From Liolophura sinensis (taxonomy: Eukaryota; Mollusca; Polyplacophora; Chitonida; Chitonidae): DNA of 64,000 nucleotides. The translations under genes were made by a program, and so were the position numbers. Shown here one piece after another: positions 1 through 14,400 of this stretch. The stretch covers positions 19,089,808-19,153,807 of the forward strand of contig NC_088301.1 of assembly GCF_032854445.1 (NCBI RefSeq). The letters run 5' to 3'. The notes below the pieces were generated by a model. That model made no database searches. It saw nothing but the letters and a program-made list of their open reading frames with translations, and was not told the DNA's origin. How positions within the stretch are numbered: the first letter of the stretch is position 1; each line of letters begins with the position of its first letter.

Positions 1-247
1 TTGGCATTAAAGGTAGAAACAGTACTAAGATAACAGGATAGGCAAACTGGGTTGATATTAAATTACCGATCACCTGTCTCACTTGTTTACCACAACAAGT
101 TTCCATGTTATAGTAAATGTGATCAAATATAGTTGCCTAACATTTTTGACAAGTCCTATAATACAGTAGGACTTTTTCAGCTTCTCAACCATTCGGTCAT
201 AGGAGATATCTCCAAACTTGAAATGTACTCAGCAGACAGAAAGATGC

Positions 248-357
248 TACCATAATTCCTCAACTCTTTCACATACTTCAGTGTATGGCAAAAACTATAA
301 TTTTATCAACTGGCACAAAGTAAAAAAAAAATACAAAAAGTTTGAAGAACTGTGGTA
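248..357. mobile_element. MITE-like element, 'cctcaacc' family (short copy)
   Basis: The left end accataattcctcaac and the right end tttgaagaactgtggt are imperfect inverted repeats. The inside (tataattttatcaact) matches the copy at 54688-54911. It is non-coding. Confidence 0.45.
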
Positions 358-541
358 TTCACAATCTTAGCCTTGCTGGGTGAGAAGAATCTATTCATTT
401 ATGTCACTTATGTTAGCACCGTACTCATGGAATGTTCACTCTGAGCTTTTGGGTGGAGGAAACTGAGTGTCTGAGATAAACCAGTGGCCTAAGGCACATT
501 TCTAATGATGTTTCCAACCATGATAGCACATTATGTGTCCT

Positions 542-754
542 GTTTATTTATTTATTTATTTATTTGTTTTTATTCAAGAATATTTCACTTATATGACAAC
601 TTCCAGCATTATGGTGGGAGGAAACCGGGCAGAGCTTTTAAGGAAACCCACGATCATCTGCAGGTTGCTGGCAGACTTTCCCATGTACAGCCAGAGAGAA
701 AGCCATTATGAGCTGGACTTGAACACACATCAACCACACTGGTGTGTTTCCTAA
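542..754 (-). mobile_element. SINE-A copy (tRNA-derived, minus orientation)
   Basis: The tttatttattt tail is on the left, followed by caagaatatttcacttat, gcattatggtgggagg, acccacgatcatctgcaggt and the agctggacttgaac (B-box-like, reversed) region. It is diverged and truncated before the tRNA A box. Confidence 0.8.
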
Positions 755-1630
755 TCATTGAAATGCAAGCATATTAACAACTAGACAACAGCCTGTTCCC
801 ACTCTGGCCCGGAGAAAAAGGAAAAAGACACCGTTATACCAACATCAAACTGTCTGTTTCTGTTTAACAGTTTTACGCTAAACTCTCTTGTTTGACTTAC
901 AGGATTGTAGCCAGGGTTTTGGGTAGAGGAAATCAGAATGAGCCTAGTGAAAGTACCCCATCTTTTCAGAGTGCTACAAGATTCTCATCATATCAGCAAA
1001 TATTTCAATTCCAGGTGATCTGTGACATGTCAAAAGTCAAGGGTGAACCATGTAGCACTTGTCCTCAAACCAGAACTTGAAGGCAATGGAAACACTAAAA
1101 TGAAGTATATATCACATGAGAAACCATTATATATACTGTCCAGGAAATAGTTCAATTTATTTTTCTTCTCAGATTTTTTCCAACTTAGTAAAATGGTATT
1201 AAAACATCATATTCTACACTGGTAAATAGTGCCCCAGAGGGTATCAGTGATGACTCGTCCATATTTGTGGCTTAAAAAAAATTTGTTTCAACATACATTC
1301 GGCATATGCAGCATATACATATGTCTATATGTATGTGCATTTTGAATTAAGAAATCTAACGGTCTGTTTGTTTTATGTGGCAAAGACCTAACGTGACATC
1401 ACTGGTCCAAATATGATCAGAAAAGGCCATGGTAGAAACTAAAGTTTCAAATGCATTTTAATGGGTTGAAAAAATTCTAAAAAAAAAAAGAAAAAATGAA
1501 TCAAACTATTTTTATGGACAGTGTTTCATGGTCTAATACTTATCCTTAGAGTTTTCTTTGCCTTTAAAGACTGCAGTTGTATGGTGATAAAGAGAATGAA
1601 AAAGTACATGTATTACGGAAATCTAAAAGG

Positions 1631-1636
1631 TTTATT
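1631..1636 (-). terminator. Candidate LSM4 polyadenylation signal AATAAA
   Basis: The first canonical AATAAA on the minus strand that I find downstream of the LSM4 stop at 2420 lies here, about 780 bp away. It fits a 3' UTR of that length, but AT-rich sequence makes chance hits common. Confidence 0.3.
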
Positions 1637-2419
1637 TCTGAATACATCTCACATTTGGAGATATCTGATATTTTGTTTTCATCCACAATTACAAGTTTAT
1701 GGCTCTTGAGTACAAAAAAAAAAAAACAGAAAAAAAAAACAAACATTACCTCAACACAAAAGTTGCACAATTTCTTCATTTCTAGTCTTTTGCTTTGAAT
1801 GCTGCCTAGAAATCTTGAACAAAGATACTCAAAGAACATAAAGTATACAATATTACTTTGTGGTAATTCACTTCCGTTTTGTTTTCATATGAACTTATTT
1901 TTTTGAAACATATCTCATTTGCACCGAGCAAAAGGAATAAATAATTGCTAAACAAAATGTCTGCAACATTCTTTCAAAAAAAAACAAATGATATTCTCTT
2001 CAAAAAAAAAATGAGTACATGGGTACTTTTCTGGTGTAGGGTTCAATTTGCGGAATATACAGGTACAAGCTACATGGATCACGCACAACAACAGCCCCCT
2101 ACCCCTTGCTCATCCCACAAACCCAACACCCGATCCTGCACCTGTTGCTTTCTACCCAGAATGTCTGCACCATCAAAGAGAAATTTCCACACAAAGTTCA
2201 TCCTTCCAAAGGCAGTCTTTCTTTGAACCATGTTCTTGTCTTGAGACATCCAAGATTCTGGCTCTCATACAGTCAGTGACCTGTTCTTCACCCACAGCAT
2301 GCTTGACCACAGCTCATCTCATCCTCTAGCTCTGAGAATCCTGGCTCCCTGGTTATTGTTCACACACAAAGTTGATGATGATGATGAACATAGCAAAAGG
2401 TGATGGTGACCTCTAATCC

Positions 2420-2496
2420 CTAGTCTCCCCGACCTTTGCCCTGCCGAGGAGGCCCACCTCGTCCCCCTCTTCCTCCTCCCCGGCCTCCGAAGGCCC
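2420..2496 (-). CDS. LSM4: LSM4 terminal coding exon (RGG tail and stop)
   Basis: The exon begins after a tttcag-type acceptor (ctatttcag on the minus strand). It completes the split glycine codon left by the exon ending at 33159, then encodes a glycine/arginine-rich tail and stops at TAG (2420-2422). Arg-Gly tails of LSm4 are known sites of arginine methylation and contribute to P-body assembly. The phase fit and the match in tail composition are the evidence that this distant exon belongs to LSM4. Confidence 0.9.
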
Positions 2497-5400
2497 CTGA
2501 AATAGCAAGAAAACATACTGTTAACACAATTTCAGCTGCATTAAGTATGCGAAAAAGACTTTAAAAGTACATCCGTAATAACAGAAATCAAACTTTACAA
2601 ATGGTGTTGGGATCTCATAGAAGTAATGTTAAGAGGTACACAAATGTATGTGATTTTCGAAAGTTGACAAACAGATAAAATAGTAAACGTGTTTTTTATC
2701 ACGTTTACAAGTATTAAAGTACAGGTAGGAGCCAGTGAAAATGTGTCCTTCACAATAAACACCAAGCCTTACAGGGATAAGACAAAAGTAATGTTCAGGT
2801 GTATTAAATGATTTTTCAAAAGTTCATAAACAGACAAAGTGCTGACAGACTGGTTATAGTTAGGATCAAATTTTTTTCCGAGCATTTGTAGACACCTTTA
2901 AAACAGTTGTTTAAATTATATAATGTATTGTACAATCACTGCATAATTAAAAAAAAAAAAAAAAAAGAAAGAAAAAAAAGAAACGAACAGAACATTATTA
3001 AACATGTATAGAGTCAAAGTCTACCACAGATTTGTTGATTACACGCTTCTTTTCAGCATTCAGAGAACTGTTCAAATTTTATAATGTTGGGAGCATATAT
3101 TAAACAATTAAATTTAAAAAACAAACAAAACATTGTTAAATGTCTATTAAGCAAAATGTCTGGGAAATCAACATAACATTGGTCTCATGTCAGTTGTTGA
3201 TAAAGTGAGCAAATAACTCCATTATTAGCATCATTTTTTGCTCATCATCAGCCTCTGTGACTTGCTAGCTTTATCTTACATGATAAATGGCTCAGTAGAT
3301 CTCCTCCGACTCGGAAGAGAGGCCTTGTGAAAAGTCCATAGTTCTTGTTACAAGTCTTGCACCATCCGAGGTATAAATCTCTCCTTCAGACAGTAAACAG
3401 TGCTCAAGTACTGACACACTGGTATTTGTCCTTTATTTCTAGCCGACTACTGTGTCGAAAAGATCATAAAATATTCCTGATAGTATCAGGGTTGTAAAGC
3501 TGTCAATGCCTCCCACAGCTGATATCCTAACCTCAAAACTGGGTGGCAGTATGGCCACAGTGAGATCTCCCAACATATATATAAGTTGCACCACAGTGAA
3601 ATCTCCCAACATATATATAAGTTGCACCATGACAGACAAGAAAATACATCTGAGGTCAGTGTCAGAGACCAAATTCCGATTACCAGACAATTTAGAAGAG
3701 AGCAACCTTCATGAATAACCTGCTATGTGTAATAATGTGAACAGCATATTGATTCTGCCATTCAAACTGGTCATTTTAAAACATTTTCTGTTTATTTTCT
3801 CAATATATGTCTAAACAATTATATGTCTGTTCAAAATCACAAAAAAATTCTTGAAATTTCTGAAGCTGGTCAAACTTTTTGCAACTATAAATTACACAGG
3901 TACATTTTTTGGGTTTTACCTGATCAACAAATATGGATTTTTGAAAGAGACAAAATCAAAATAAAGAAACAGAAATTAACAATCGATTAAAACATGCTTG
4001 CATGTGTTTCTTAAATATGCACATATGCAAGCACTGTTCTGACTGGATCCAATGACAACGATTTAGTGAATTCCCCAAAACTGATACCAGATAAGTGAAT
4101 GTGTCAAGCTTGGGAACCCTTCAATGCTAGCAGGATGTTGAAGGAAATGTGTGTGGTCCAAAAACATTTTTTCTGGTCTAGCTACATGTACCTGTACAAG
4201 ACATATCAAAACAAGAGATCAGCAAACTGGCAAGGGCTAGACCAAAACATGAAAACCTAAACCAGCACAATCACCTGCAAACCAGCAACAGTACTTACCA
4301 AAAAAACAAGGGTAGTACCAAAATCAGTAAAAGTGGTGCCAAGCCAAAAAGAGCAGCACCAAAGCCAGCATGTACAGTACCATGCCAAATCAAAAAGAGC
4401 AGTTCCAAGCCTGCAAAGGAACTAGCAAACCAACAAGAGCGCTACAAAGCCAGCATTGGCGGTGTCAAGCTTGTGAGGGCAGTACCAAGCCAACTTAAGG
4501 AATACCAAACCAACAAGAGCAGTACCAAACCAGCAAGGGCAGTACCAAGCCAATAAGAACATTACCAAACAAGAACAGTACCAAAACAACAAGAGCAGTA
4601 CCAAACCAGCGAGGGCAGTACCAAGCCAATAAGAACATTACCAAACAAGAACAGTACCAAACCAACAAGAGCAGTACCAAACCAGCGAGGGCAGTACCAA
4701 GCCAATAAGAACATTGCCAAACAAGAACAGTACCAAACCAACAAGAGCAGTACCAAACCAGCGAGGGCAGTACCAAGCCAATAAGAACATTACCAAACAA
4801 GAACAGTACCAAGCCAACTTAAGGAATACCAAACCAACAAGAGCAGTACCAAACCAGCGAGGGCAGTACCAAGCCAATAAGAACATTACCAAACAAGAAC
4901 AGTACCAAGCCAACAACAACAGTACCAAACCAGCAAGGGCAGTGCCAAGCACCAATCTGCAAGATCACTGTCATGCCAGTATTGGCTGTGTTAAATCAAC
5001 TATGGCGGTACAAAGACAGAAAGGGCAGTACCCAACCAACAAGGACAGTACCATACCAGTAAGGACAGTACCAAGCCAACAAAAACAGTACCAAATCAAC
5101 AAGGACAGAATCAAACCTAAAAAAGCACTACTACAAGAACAACATCTACTAAACCTGGGTACGCAGAGCATCAGAGAGCCTGTTCCTGACGTCTGTGAAA
5201 GGTTATTTATTGCAGCAGGGAGGTACATGTGCCTCTGTAGTGTTATCACTCAGGCTCACTGTGGCAGCTAATTGACTCAAGAGCCAAGGAGTTCTCACTA
5301 GACCACAACCCACTACTATACCACTACTACTCAGACGCCAATTAGAACTGCCTGTATCACCCAAATTGAGCCAATATCAGTCCTTTTTCTAACAGACCAT

Positions 5401-8400
5401 CGCATAACTCCTTCCAGATGAATAGAAATTTCTCAGTAGTAACACATTCCTGCCATGCTCTTGGTTTAAGCTTACACGATTTGACACCGTTAATGCTTTG
5501 ATTATGGGGATATCAACTTTTGGTAAGGCACAAAATGTACACACTTTAAAAAAGTCTGAGAGATATTTGAAAAGTATATGGTAAATGACTTAAAATTTAG
5601 CCCAGAATGGTGTAGAAGGCAAATAAATGTCATTAAATATTACTTTTTGGTACTGACCTTTTATTTTTCTAGTAGGATATCATGTTACCTTGCTGACAAT
5701 TCTCAAAACACCTTTCTATCAGAAGTCCTATCAGAAGGACTTTCAGAATCATGTAAAAAAGTGCAGCTTAGGGTGAAATTTTAAATGATTCTTTTGTTCT
5801 AAATTTATTTTCTACCATGAGTATTTCAATACTGTATGAAGTCCGGCTGTCTTCTAGAAATTTAATTTTAATACTGAGATGAAATTGTCTGGCAGAAGTT
5901 TTGGCTCCACTTTGGTTTTTATGTTTTTGGAACATGTATTACACCAGAAATGGTACACTATTCATTTAAAGAAAAGACATTTACCAAAATGCAAAATAAA
6001 AATGTATAGTTTTGCAGCTTATAAACTGAGTAAAACATAAAAGTAGTACAAAAACACATGTACCCCAAAATAAAATGTAGTTAAGGTGTCAGGCTCTCCA
6101 GTGTAACGTCCACAAAACATGACGACAAAGCCATTTGTAACATTTTAAAGAACTTTATTTTATGAACAACAATAATTAGGCGAATATACTGGCACATAGA
6201 TAATATCTATGTATTGTGTTATGAATGCAAGCACACAATCCCTAATGTTATCTCCTAATGGGATCTACTGTTATCTGAAATCAATGAGGACCAGATTTCA
6301 AGGTCAAGGTACTATCCTGTTACCATCAGGGCCACTACAGTTGCCCACACAAGGGTTCTCTGGCAAAAGGAGGCAAGACTCCGCTAATGAACCATTACAA
6401 GGAGGGTTAGGCTAGGGGGGTGTGGGGGGGGGAGATATCCAGTCTGGATCAGATAGTCCCTGTCTGTAATGATAGGCTGTTAAGGCCCAGTAGTCAGGTA
6501 TGCAACCACACTTTAGTTCTTATTATTTCTGTGGTGAAAATGATCCACCATCAGTAATAGTCTCTTAATGTAGCTTGAGAGGGGCCTTTGAAGTTAGCCT
6601 GTCACTGGTATGGGTATAGCCTGATAGGATCTTTAGGAAGCTTAAGAGGGCCAGAGGGCTCTGAAGTCAGTCTTCCACAGGTGGTTGATATAGCTGGGGC
6701 CCATATCCTCATCTGACAGTTCATTCTGCACTACCAGGTACTTATGATACCTTGGGGAGTTCTTCTCTATATGGAAAATGTACTCAACACATGCAAATTG
6801 TCAAGGTCACCTTTACAAGATCAATACAAGATCCTTTCCATAGATCAACACCACAAACTACAGGTTTAAAATGAGCATTACTTATATATGAAAGCAAATT
6901 CTGTTAAATAATACATGTACTGTAACCTTTTTAAGGTGTTTAATTCAAGCACATTCTGAGGACATTTTTCTGAGTTAATAAAAAAAATTATAATTTTTGT
7001 TAAGCTCTGAAATTGGCCAATCCAATTTATGTCATTTCTTCACCCCCTTTCACTCGATCAACTGCACACTTTCCAGGTGTATTACTAATGACCCAAATAG
7101 TGAAGTGTTGAGAAGTTGAAAAAAAAAGTGTTCTGTGGTACCACATACTTGGAAAGTCAGAAGTAAGGTACTCTCTCTCTTTCAATGTTGGGAGTACCAT
7201 ACTCACTCTGATCAAAAATTATCCACTGCACTGGACAAATAGTTTTGAAACAGTTTGGTGTGGTCTTTGAAATGGACAGTTTATACCTCAGCACATACAT
7301 TATGAACAGTCTTTAAAATTAAAGAGACTCTGACAGAGAAGCACATGAGGTATGGCATAGAATGTACCAAAAATACACACTGTCAGGTGCCCTATCCTTA
7401 AAGAGCCAGGTATACAGCACGTGAGATCAAATACGGAGGGCCAGCATCACATTTAGCAGTAAACAAACACACACTTTTGCCTGCAGTCTGCACACCTTGT
7501 CACCACATAAGGGCACATAGAGGGCTGTACAGGTGCAGGTAAGTACATATATCCCTATACACACAAGTCAGAGCATTCTCACACAGACTGTGGTCAGATT
7601 GATTTACATGTACTCAAATGTTCAGTAACAAAGATTTACATTATACACAAGGTAATAAAAAAGGGAATAGAAGGAAATCATTAAAAATATGTTTGCTGGG
7701 GTAATCCGACAGACACCCTGCCCTCCCCAAATGGATGGACACCCTTGCCCTCTCCAAAGGCCCAACACCCCTACCCTCCACAAAGAATGGACACCCCTAC
7801 CATCCACAAAGGATGGACACCCCTAACCTCCACAAAGAATGGACACCTGTACCCTCCACAAAGGACGGACACCCCACCCTCCTCACAGGACGGACACTCT
7901 ACCCTCCCCAAAGGACGGACACCCCTACCCTCCCCATAGGGCAGACACCCCACCCTCCCCAAAGACCCAACACTCCTACCCTCCACAAAGAATGGACACC
8001 CCTACCCTCCACAAAGGACAGACACCCCACCCTCCTCACAGGACGGACACCCCCTACCCTCCTCAAAGCATGGACAGTCCACCCTCCCCAAAGGACGGAC
8101 ACCTCACCCTCACCAAAGGACACCTCTACACTCCCCATAGGACAGACATCCCCACCCTCCCCAAGGAAGGAATATATACTCTTGTTTATAATGGGCTCTT
8201 CATGGAAACTCTTCTCTAAATTTTTCTCTCATTGTTAAATTTTTAAAATCACTTTCTTTTTCATTAGTCAGAATAAAAAAAAATTCTCTACATGTGCCTT
8301 ACATTTTTTGATATGGTTGGGTTATGCACAGACATGGAAACCTATTACAATTTAACCCAATAACATTGGCGTAATAGTAAACATATAATATTACAGTCAA

Positions 8401-11400
8401 AGAGCTACAGATGTGTGGTTGAGGTTCTTTTCAATTGCTAGTCATGGAAGTCACCCGAGACATGGGTTCAATCCCATCCTTGGACGAAATATTTCAATGG
8501 CTCCTCTGTTCCGTAGTTCTCAGGACTTTGGGTAGTCAATGGTGTTCTTTTGTCTTTTTCCACCAGATGGTTTTACGGCCTGGGTTATCTCCCTTAGAGG
8601 CATTCTCCGAGATGCAGCACATGTCAGCCAGTGTTAATCTAAAACAAGTGATGCTAGAGGAGATCAAAGCTTAGCTGGGGCTTGTTTGATGGTACAGTCT
8701 AAACTATATGTCAGACCATCCCTTACTGAGGTGATAAGGCACACACTGTCCTGCTTTTCCCTTCTACTGAAGCCAATAGCTGGCAGAGGATTAAAGAGAT
8801 TTACTTGGTTCTGGCTGACAGGCTTGCCCTAAAATGTGCTGACAGCAAATACAGGCAGCAAAAATCCTGGCCACAACCCATCAAAATTCAAGAATCTTTC
8901 CTTGCACACAGCCTGTTTTCTGGAGAAAGAATCTGGTGAGATAGTATGAACAGTTTAACAGCTTTAAATTACAATGGATATGTATGACAGATGCATATAC
9001 ACTGATACTGAAGTCTGGAGCCCCATGGGGTGACCAGAAAATGGCTAGAATGACGAGGACATGTGTACCATGTCATACTTGTCTTGTTATTCTCCAAAAC
9101 ACATTCGCTGTATACACATGGAACTTTGAACATTATAAACAACGCACTATTAAAAATTAACATTTTAATTCTCATTACAGATAATGCCTTTGAGTGGCAT
9201 CCCTTGTAGAAATTTGAGCTTGTCGAATTCGCCACAAGTTTGCACGTACCTTCGCCTTGGTTGCAGCTAACTTGCGCAAGCTAACAGTTCTAAATTAATT
9301 GGGTACAATTAACCTCAAAGTTCCAGTACTACCTATTACCAACAACTGCAAGCACATGATTTTTTCAAATAATTACCTCACAAACACAACTTTCTCCATC
9401 AGACTGACCATTTTTTTTATTCAACGAAATATAGTGTTTCGACTTCAAAAACATGATTTAGTGGTAAATTTTTATGTTGGACTTTAACTACATGTGTGAG
9501 GCAAAATTGTAAATAGCCAATTAATAAATAATAAGTTGTGACAAACCAATTCCAACTGAAAGCCCTTAAATGAAAAATACTCTTAAACTCTTAATATTAA
9601 AGTACACAATATCCTCTGCACTGCCACATGCACTTTGAACCACATGCTGTAGGCATTATTTGAAAGTACAGAAGGACCCATTCTTCTGGGGCCACAAAGA
9701 GTGGAAATTAAGAATGGGAAGGATCAATGTTTGTTTCCACTCAAAAGCACACCCACCCACACATGTTGCAGAATACAGCTCAGTGGCATGTACAAGTATG
9801 TTTTTTTTTTACCTACATTTGCAGAGTAACATGGCCAATTCAAACAGCTGTTATTGGCCATTTCCCCCGTGTTTGAGCCTGAAACCAAATCCTCATAACA
9901 GTGTTGTTTTAACTGTTTTTTAAGGTGGTGTTATGACAACATCATGGAGACCATCCTGTTTGTACAGGCCCCAGATTGGCACCCTCTCTCCACCATAATG
10001 ACTACCCAGTTAAAACATCTTTGTGCAAGATACCCGGCTCTAATTGGCTAGTAGAAAAGCTGTCAGCAAACAACAGCTTCCAGATCTACATGGAGGCTAA
10101 ACCGGGACGATGGACAGACAAATTGCCACATTCCATCTGCTTCGCTCCTGAGGTTTTCCTCCAAGGCAATGATTAAGACAAGGGCGCTGTAGCTGTACCC
10201 AGAGAACTGACACACAGAACACATGGTAAATGTGTCAAACAGCAACTAAAGGTATTTTTGCACACTGGCCACAGTGGAATCGCCTTGTGACTTCACAAAT
10301 CTCTCTTTGAGATATTAAGTCAGATTTTGTCTTATCTTGTTCTATTACATGTATTTCTGAGAAATTTGAACTTGAAAGCTTAAATATTTAATTCTGTCAT
10401 CGTATTATTAATTATTAAACATATAACTTTCTAAGATAATTCCTAATTTTAAGTGGCACAGTAAACTCTTTTTGGGCCGATTTCACAAAGATGTTTGTGA
10501 CTAAGTCAAAATATAAAACCTCTTCACAATGCTTAATTTTTGGTACTGGAAATTGAAATTTTGACACATTTGTCTTTAATACTGTATTTCAAATTTTTGA
10601 CTTAAGATAGAAATAGCTTAGTGGAATCAGCCTTTGATGTCATGGATTCTGAAGTCTAAGATGACTCTGTTATCCTGGGAATGCTTAAAATAACCTTTCA
10701 ACCCTAACATGTATATGTACATGTATATATGTAGAAGTACTAAACCACCTTGGTTCTCTCTGGTTATTGATTTTTGATAGGCCTTCACCAACAAGGCTGT
10801 GGGTTCAAATCCAGCTCTTGTCTGTTTGGTTGAAACTTTGAAAATTTGAACGGGATGAACAGATAGATGGACGAACGGAAAAAGCGATCTCTATATGCTC
10901 AACTTATTACGACATAGTTACACCACGTCAAGAGTCAAGAGTACATGAGTATGAAAGAATGGTGATAATTGAACATGTAGACGCCTGATCTTACACTATT
11001 AGAGATGTCAGCTGGATACTATAAAACACAGCTATTCTTGACCCACTGATTATATATCAATGCCAATAAATCTGAAGAAAACGCCTTTCAGCGGCAACTT
11101 GAGTAATCCTGATAAATTCTTGTGCTCAGTCATACCCATCATCAGCATTACATAAACCTAAAGCTAGGAGCTGCGCAGGATTTTCGTGCGAGGCCAATTT
11201 TTCTGAGTTGCTCAGGTCGCTATAGATGAGCAATTTACCAAGCCCACTTTCTGGCCCAGGATACATAGGGCCAGTGGTTCAGCAGAGAGGTCAGAAAGGC
11301 CAGGTTAATATACCCTTGCCCAGACATACACATATCTCCCTTCCATCTCCACAAGATTCAGTTTTCATTTCCGCCTTGTTTTCACACGGCTCCATATATT

Positions 11401-14400
11401 TTCCACGGTAAGTTTCTGATAAGTCCCATGTGAAATTGGATTTTGATGGACTTAGGGAGCAGTTCCTCTACAGAAGAAAAGTGGTCTCAATCTAACAAAA
11501 TATGACGTGCACTTTATCACTAACAAGGCAAAAATAACAAACCTCATTCATAACACAAACTACTATTGGGCTACCAAAAAAGCCTGATAAGCGTGACACA
11601 ATTTACTTGCCTCCATGTTTATGAATGTTTACAGGGGTGTTCATATTTGTTACAAAAACTACTTATCTTCCCCCATTAACATTATTATTTTTCTTTTATG
11701 TGGTTTATGAGCCTGAGTCAATATAAGTCATGAGTGAAATATATTAAAGTTAGCCACTTAGGTTTTCTCTTAACTTTAAAAATTTCCCAGCTCATTAAAG
11801 CAGGATGCCTATGAAGAATTTAATAGAATGAGCAGACCACATCAATGAGCAAGTACTAATTCAGTTATGTTGTCATACTAACCTACAATATGAACACACG
11901 GGCCAAATCCACAGTCATTTCTGACTCCAGTCAAAATTTGAAATATGATCTTAAAGCTTATTCTTTCGCTTTTTAATAGAAATCAAACTTTTGTCCACTT
12001 CATGAATGTTGTCGCAAGACAAATGTGTTCAAACTTCAACTTATATTACCAAAAACTAAGCATTCTGATAATGTTTTCAATTTTGACCTGTCAGAAATGA
12101 CTCTGTGGAACTGGCTCCAGACACTACCAAATACTTTATTACTTGTGACTTTATTACTTTATTACTTGTGACTTTATTACTTTATTACTTGCATGAGCTC
12201 TTGATTGCCTGGTGTTAATATTTTACCTGTGCATGATTGAAAGGAAAAAACTACTACATGTAATTATAAATCCCCACATTCAAAGACCTACGTAAGTGTA
12301 ATTTATAACTTATACATCTACATATGTATACCTACACATGGGAACAAAATTTCTTTCACATACTGAAGTGGTATTTTTTTTTTATATCAAACATTTATAC
12401 ATAACATGCACACGATTGGCAGACAATACGTGTAAGGCATATGAGGGGCCAATTAAATTAACACTTAATCGAGTATCAATATCAATAATTCATTTATCCA
12501 TAAACTGTCATGCACAGGTATTTATCAATCTGACAAACTGAACCGAGTATTACTTACAAAGCAAACTGCAAATTTTACTGCAAATTTTATAAAGGTATAG
12601 ATAATTTATTTATCAATATTATATCCATACCTGTACATTACACGTTCATATTACTCCCACAAGGCCTCTGACCAGAATAATGCCATGATGTTTAACCTAC
12701 GTCTTCACTGGTTTGATTGAGGCTTAACATCAAGAGAACTGTCAGATACCGTAATTCACATGTATAAGTATATGTGATATTGTAACACGTACACACCCTT
12801 ACCTTAATAATTAGTTAACCTGATGAATACTACCAGAATTTACAAGTGTACGGCACCTTTACTTTTTTTGCAATAATGCTCAATGCATTTTAATATTAAT
12901 TTAGCTGACTGGTGTCTGATGTCACACTCAGTAATATTCATTACTTACATGTATATGACAAACAGCTGACAGGTACATCCTAATATGATTTATTTTCAAA
13001 TTTTATGTGTTGAAGACATGGGTTTAAAGTCCATACTAACATACACGATGTATATTTCACCTGTCAAACAGTATGTAATATAAATGTAAGCATACTAAAG
13101 AGACCAGATTAAAAGGGCAAGGAATCATCTGGTATATATAGCACATTCTATGAAAGACGTGAATAAGTGAGCGGGTGCCTGAGGTTTAGTGTCGTACTTT
13201 AAAATTTATTAGTTTTATGAAGATGAAGGAGTCCTTTGCATATTATGTGCCTCTTTGATGAAGGATGGATTTCCACCGCTCTTTTATCTAGTGCTGCTTC
13301 ACTAAAGCGATTTACTGAAGGCAAGTAAGTCACACCACACGAGCCAATATGCTGACACGGTTCATGCTGAACGCCAAGCGAGTTACAACTTTCTCCTTTA
13401 AGGTCTTTGGTGTGACTGACCCAGAATTGACCCTGGATCTTCTCCCACCTGAAGTGGATGCTCTACCAACTGTGCTATCAGGGCACGTCTATAAATGGAG
13501 AATGTTGGTAACAAAGCCCGTACAAATGGGTCATCAATCTAAGAACAAGAACAGGTGATATTTGGAGCCAATGTCAGAGTAAAAAAAAAGTTCCCTGAAT
13601 TAAAACATAGTACGGGTGAGGTGAGCAACAAAGACTTCAAACGTACAGGTAATTTATATCTTACATGACAGCAAAGTTGAAACTGTCAACACAGTGACAC
13701 TGCCGTCAACATTTAAAAACCCCGTATAAATCAGCACTCTGTACCGTATACATGTTCATCTAAAATTAAAGATTTTTAGGAGTAATTGCTTGAGCATACA
13801 TTACTTCTTATCTAATGTTATTTTCTGTTTTAAAATTCTCAAGCTTTGATGAGATTAAATGCTGATCTGTCAGTCTTTTTATCACACGGTGCATGCAATG
13901 CAATATCACATATTTGTATCATTCACCTGAGTGAGTGAGTGAGTGAGTGACTGAGTGCTTGGGGTTTAATGTCGTACTTAACAACTTTTCCGTTAGATGA
14001 CGATGAATGAGTCCTTAGAGTAAATGTAATGTGCCTCCTTGTTGCAGGACGGATTCCTACACTCTTTCATTTAGTGCTGCTTCACTGAGACACCTTACAG
14101 GAGGCAAGTAAGCCGCCCTACCTGGGCCATTATACTGATACTAGTTAACCAAGTGCTGCTCTATACCCTTAACGATGAATGCCAAGCGAGGAAGTTACAA
14201 ATTCCTCTTTTAAGGTCTTAGGTGTGACCCGACACAGAAATGACTCTGGAACGACTGTCCCCGAAGCCGATGCTCTACTCATCCACTTGAACAAATCTCT
14301 TTATCAGCAAAAGAAGATACATGTATATGTACTGCTTTTCACCAGATTGTGCCAATGAAATTGTCTTGGGATTGGCAATCAGTCTGCATGCGCTTTTTAG

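Larger units (their letters stand above)
1..2419. other. LSM4 3' flank / probable 3' UTR and repeats
   Basis: No coding exon is recognised. The stretch holds a MITE-like copy (248-357), a SINE-A copy (542-754), several poly-A/poly-T runs (for example 1480-1497 and 1711-1740) and the likely LSM4 3' UTR next to 2420. Confidence 0.6.

Noticed and set aside
7735..8238. 167-codon Thr/Pro-rich ORF
   Set aside because: A product of the C-rich minisatellite; all three plus frames are similarly open.
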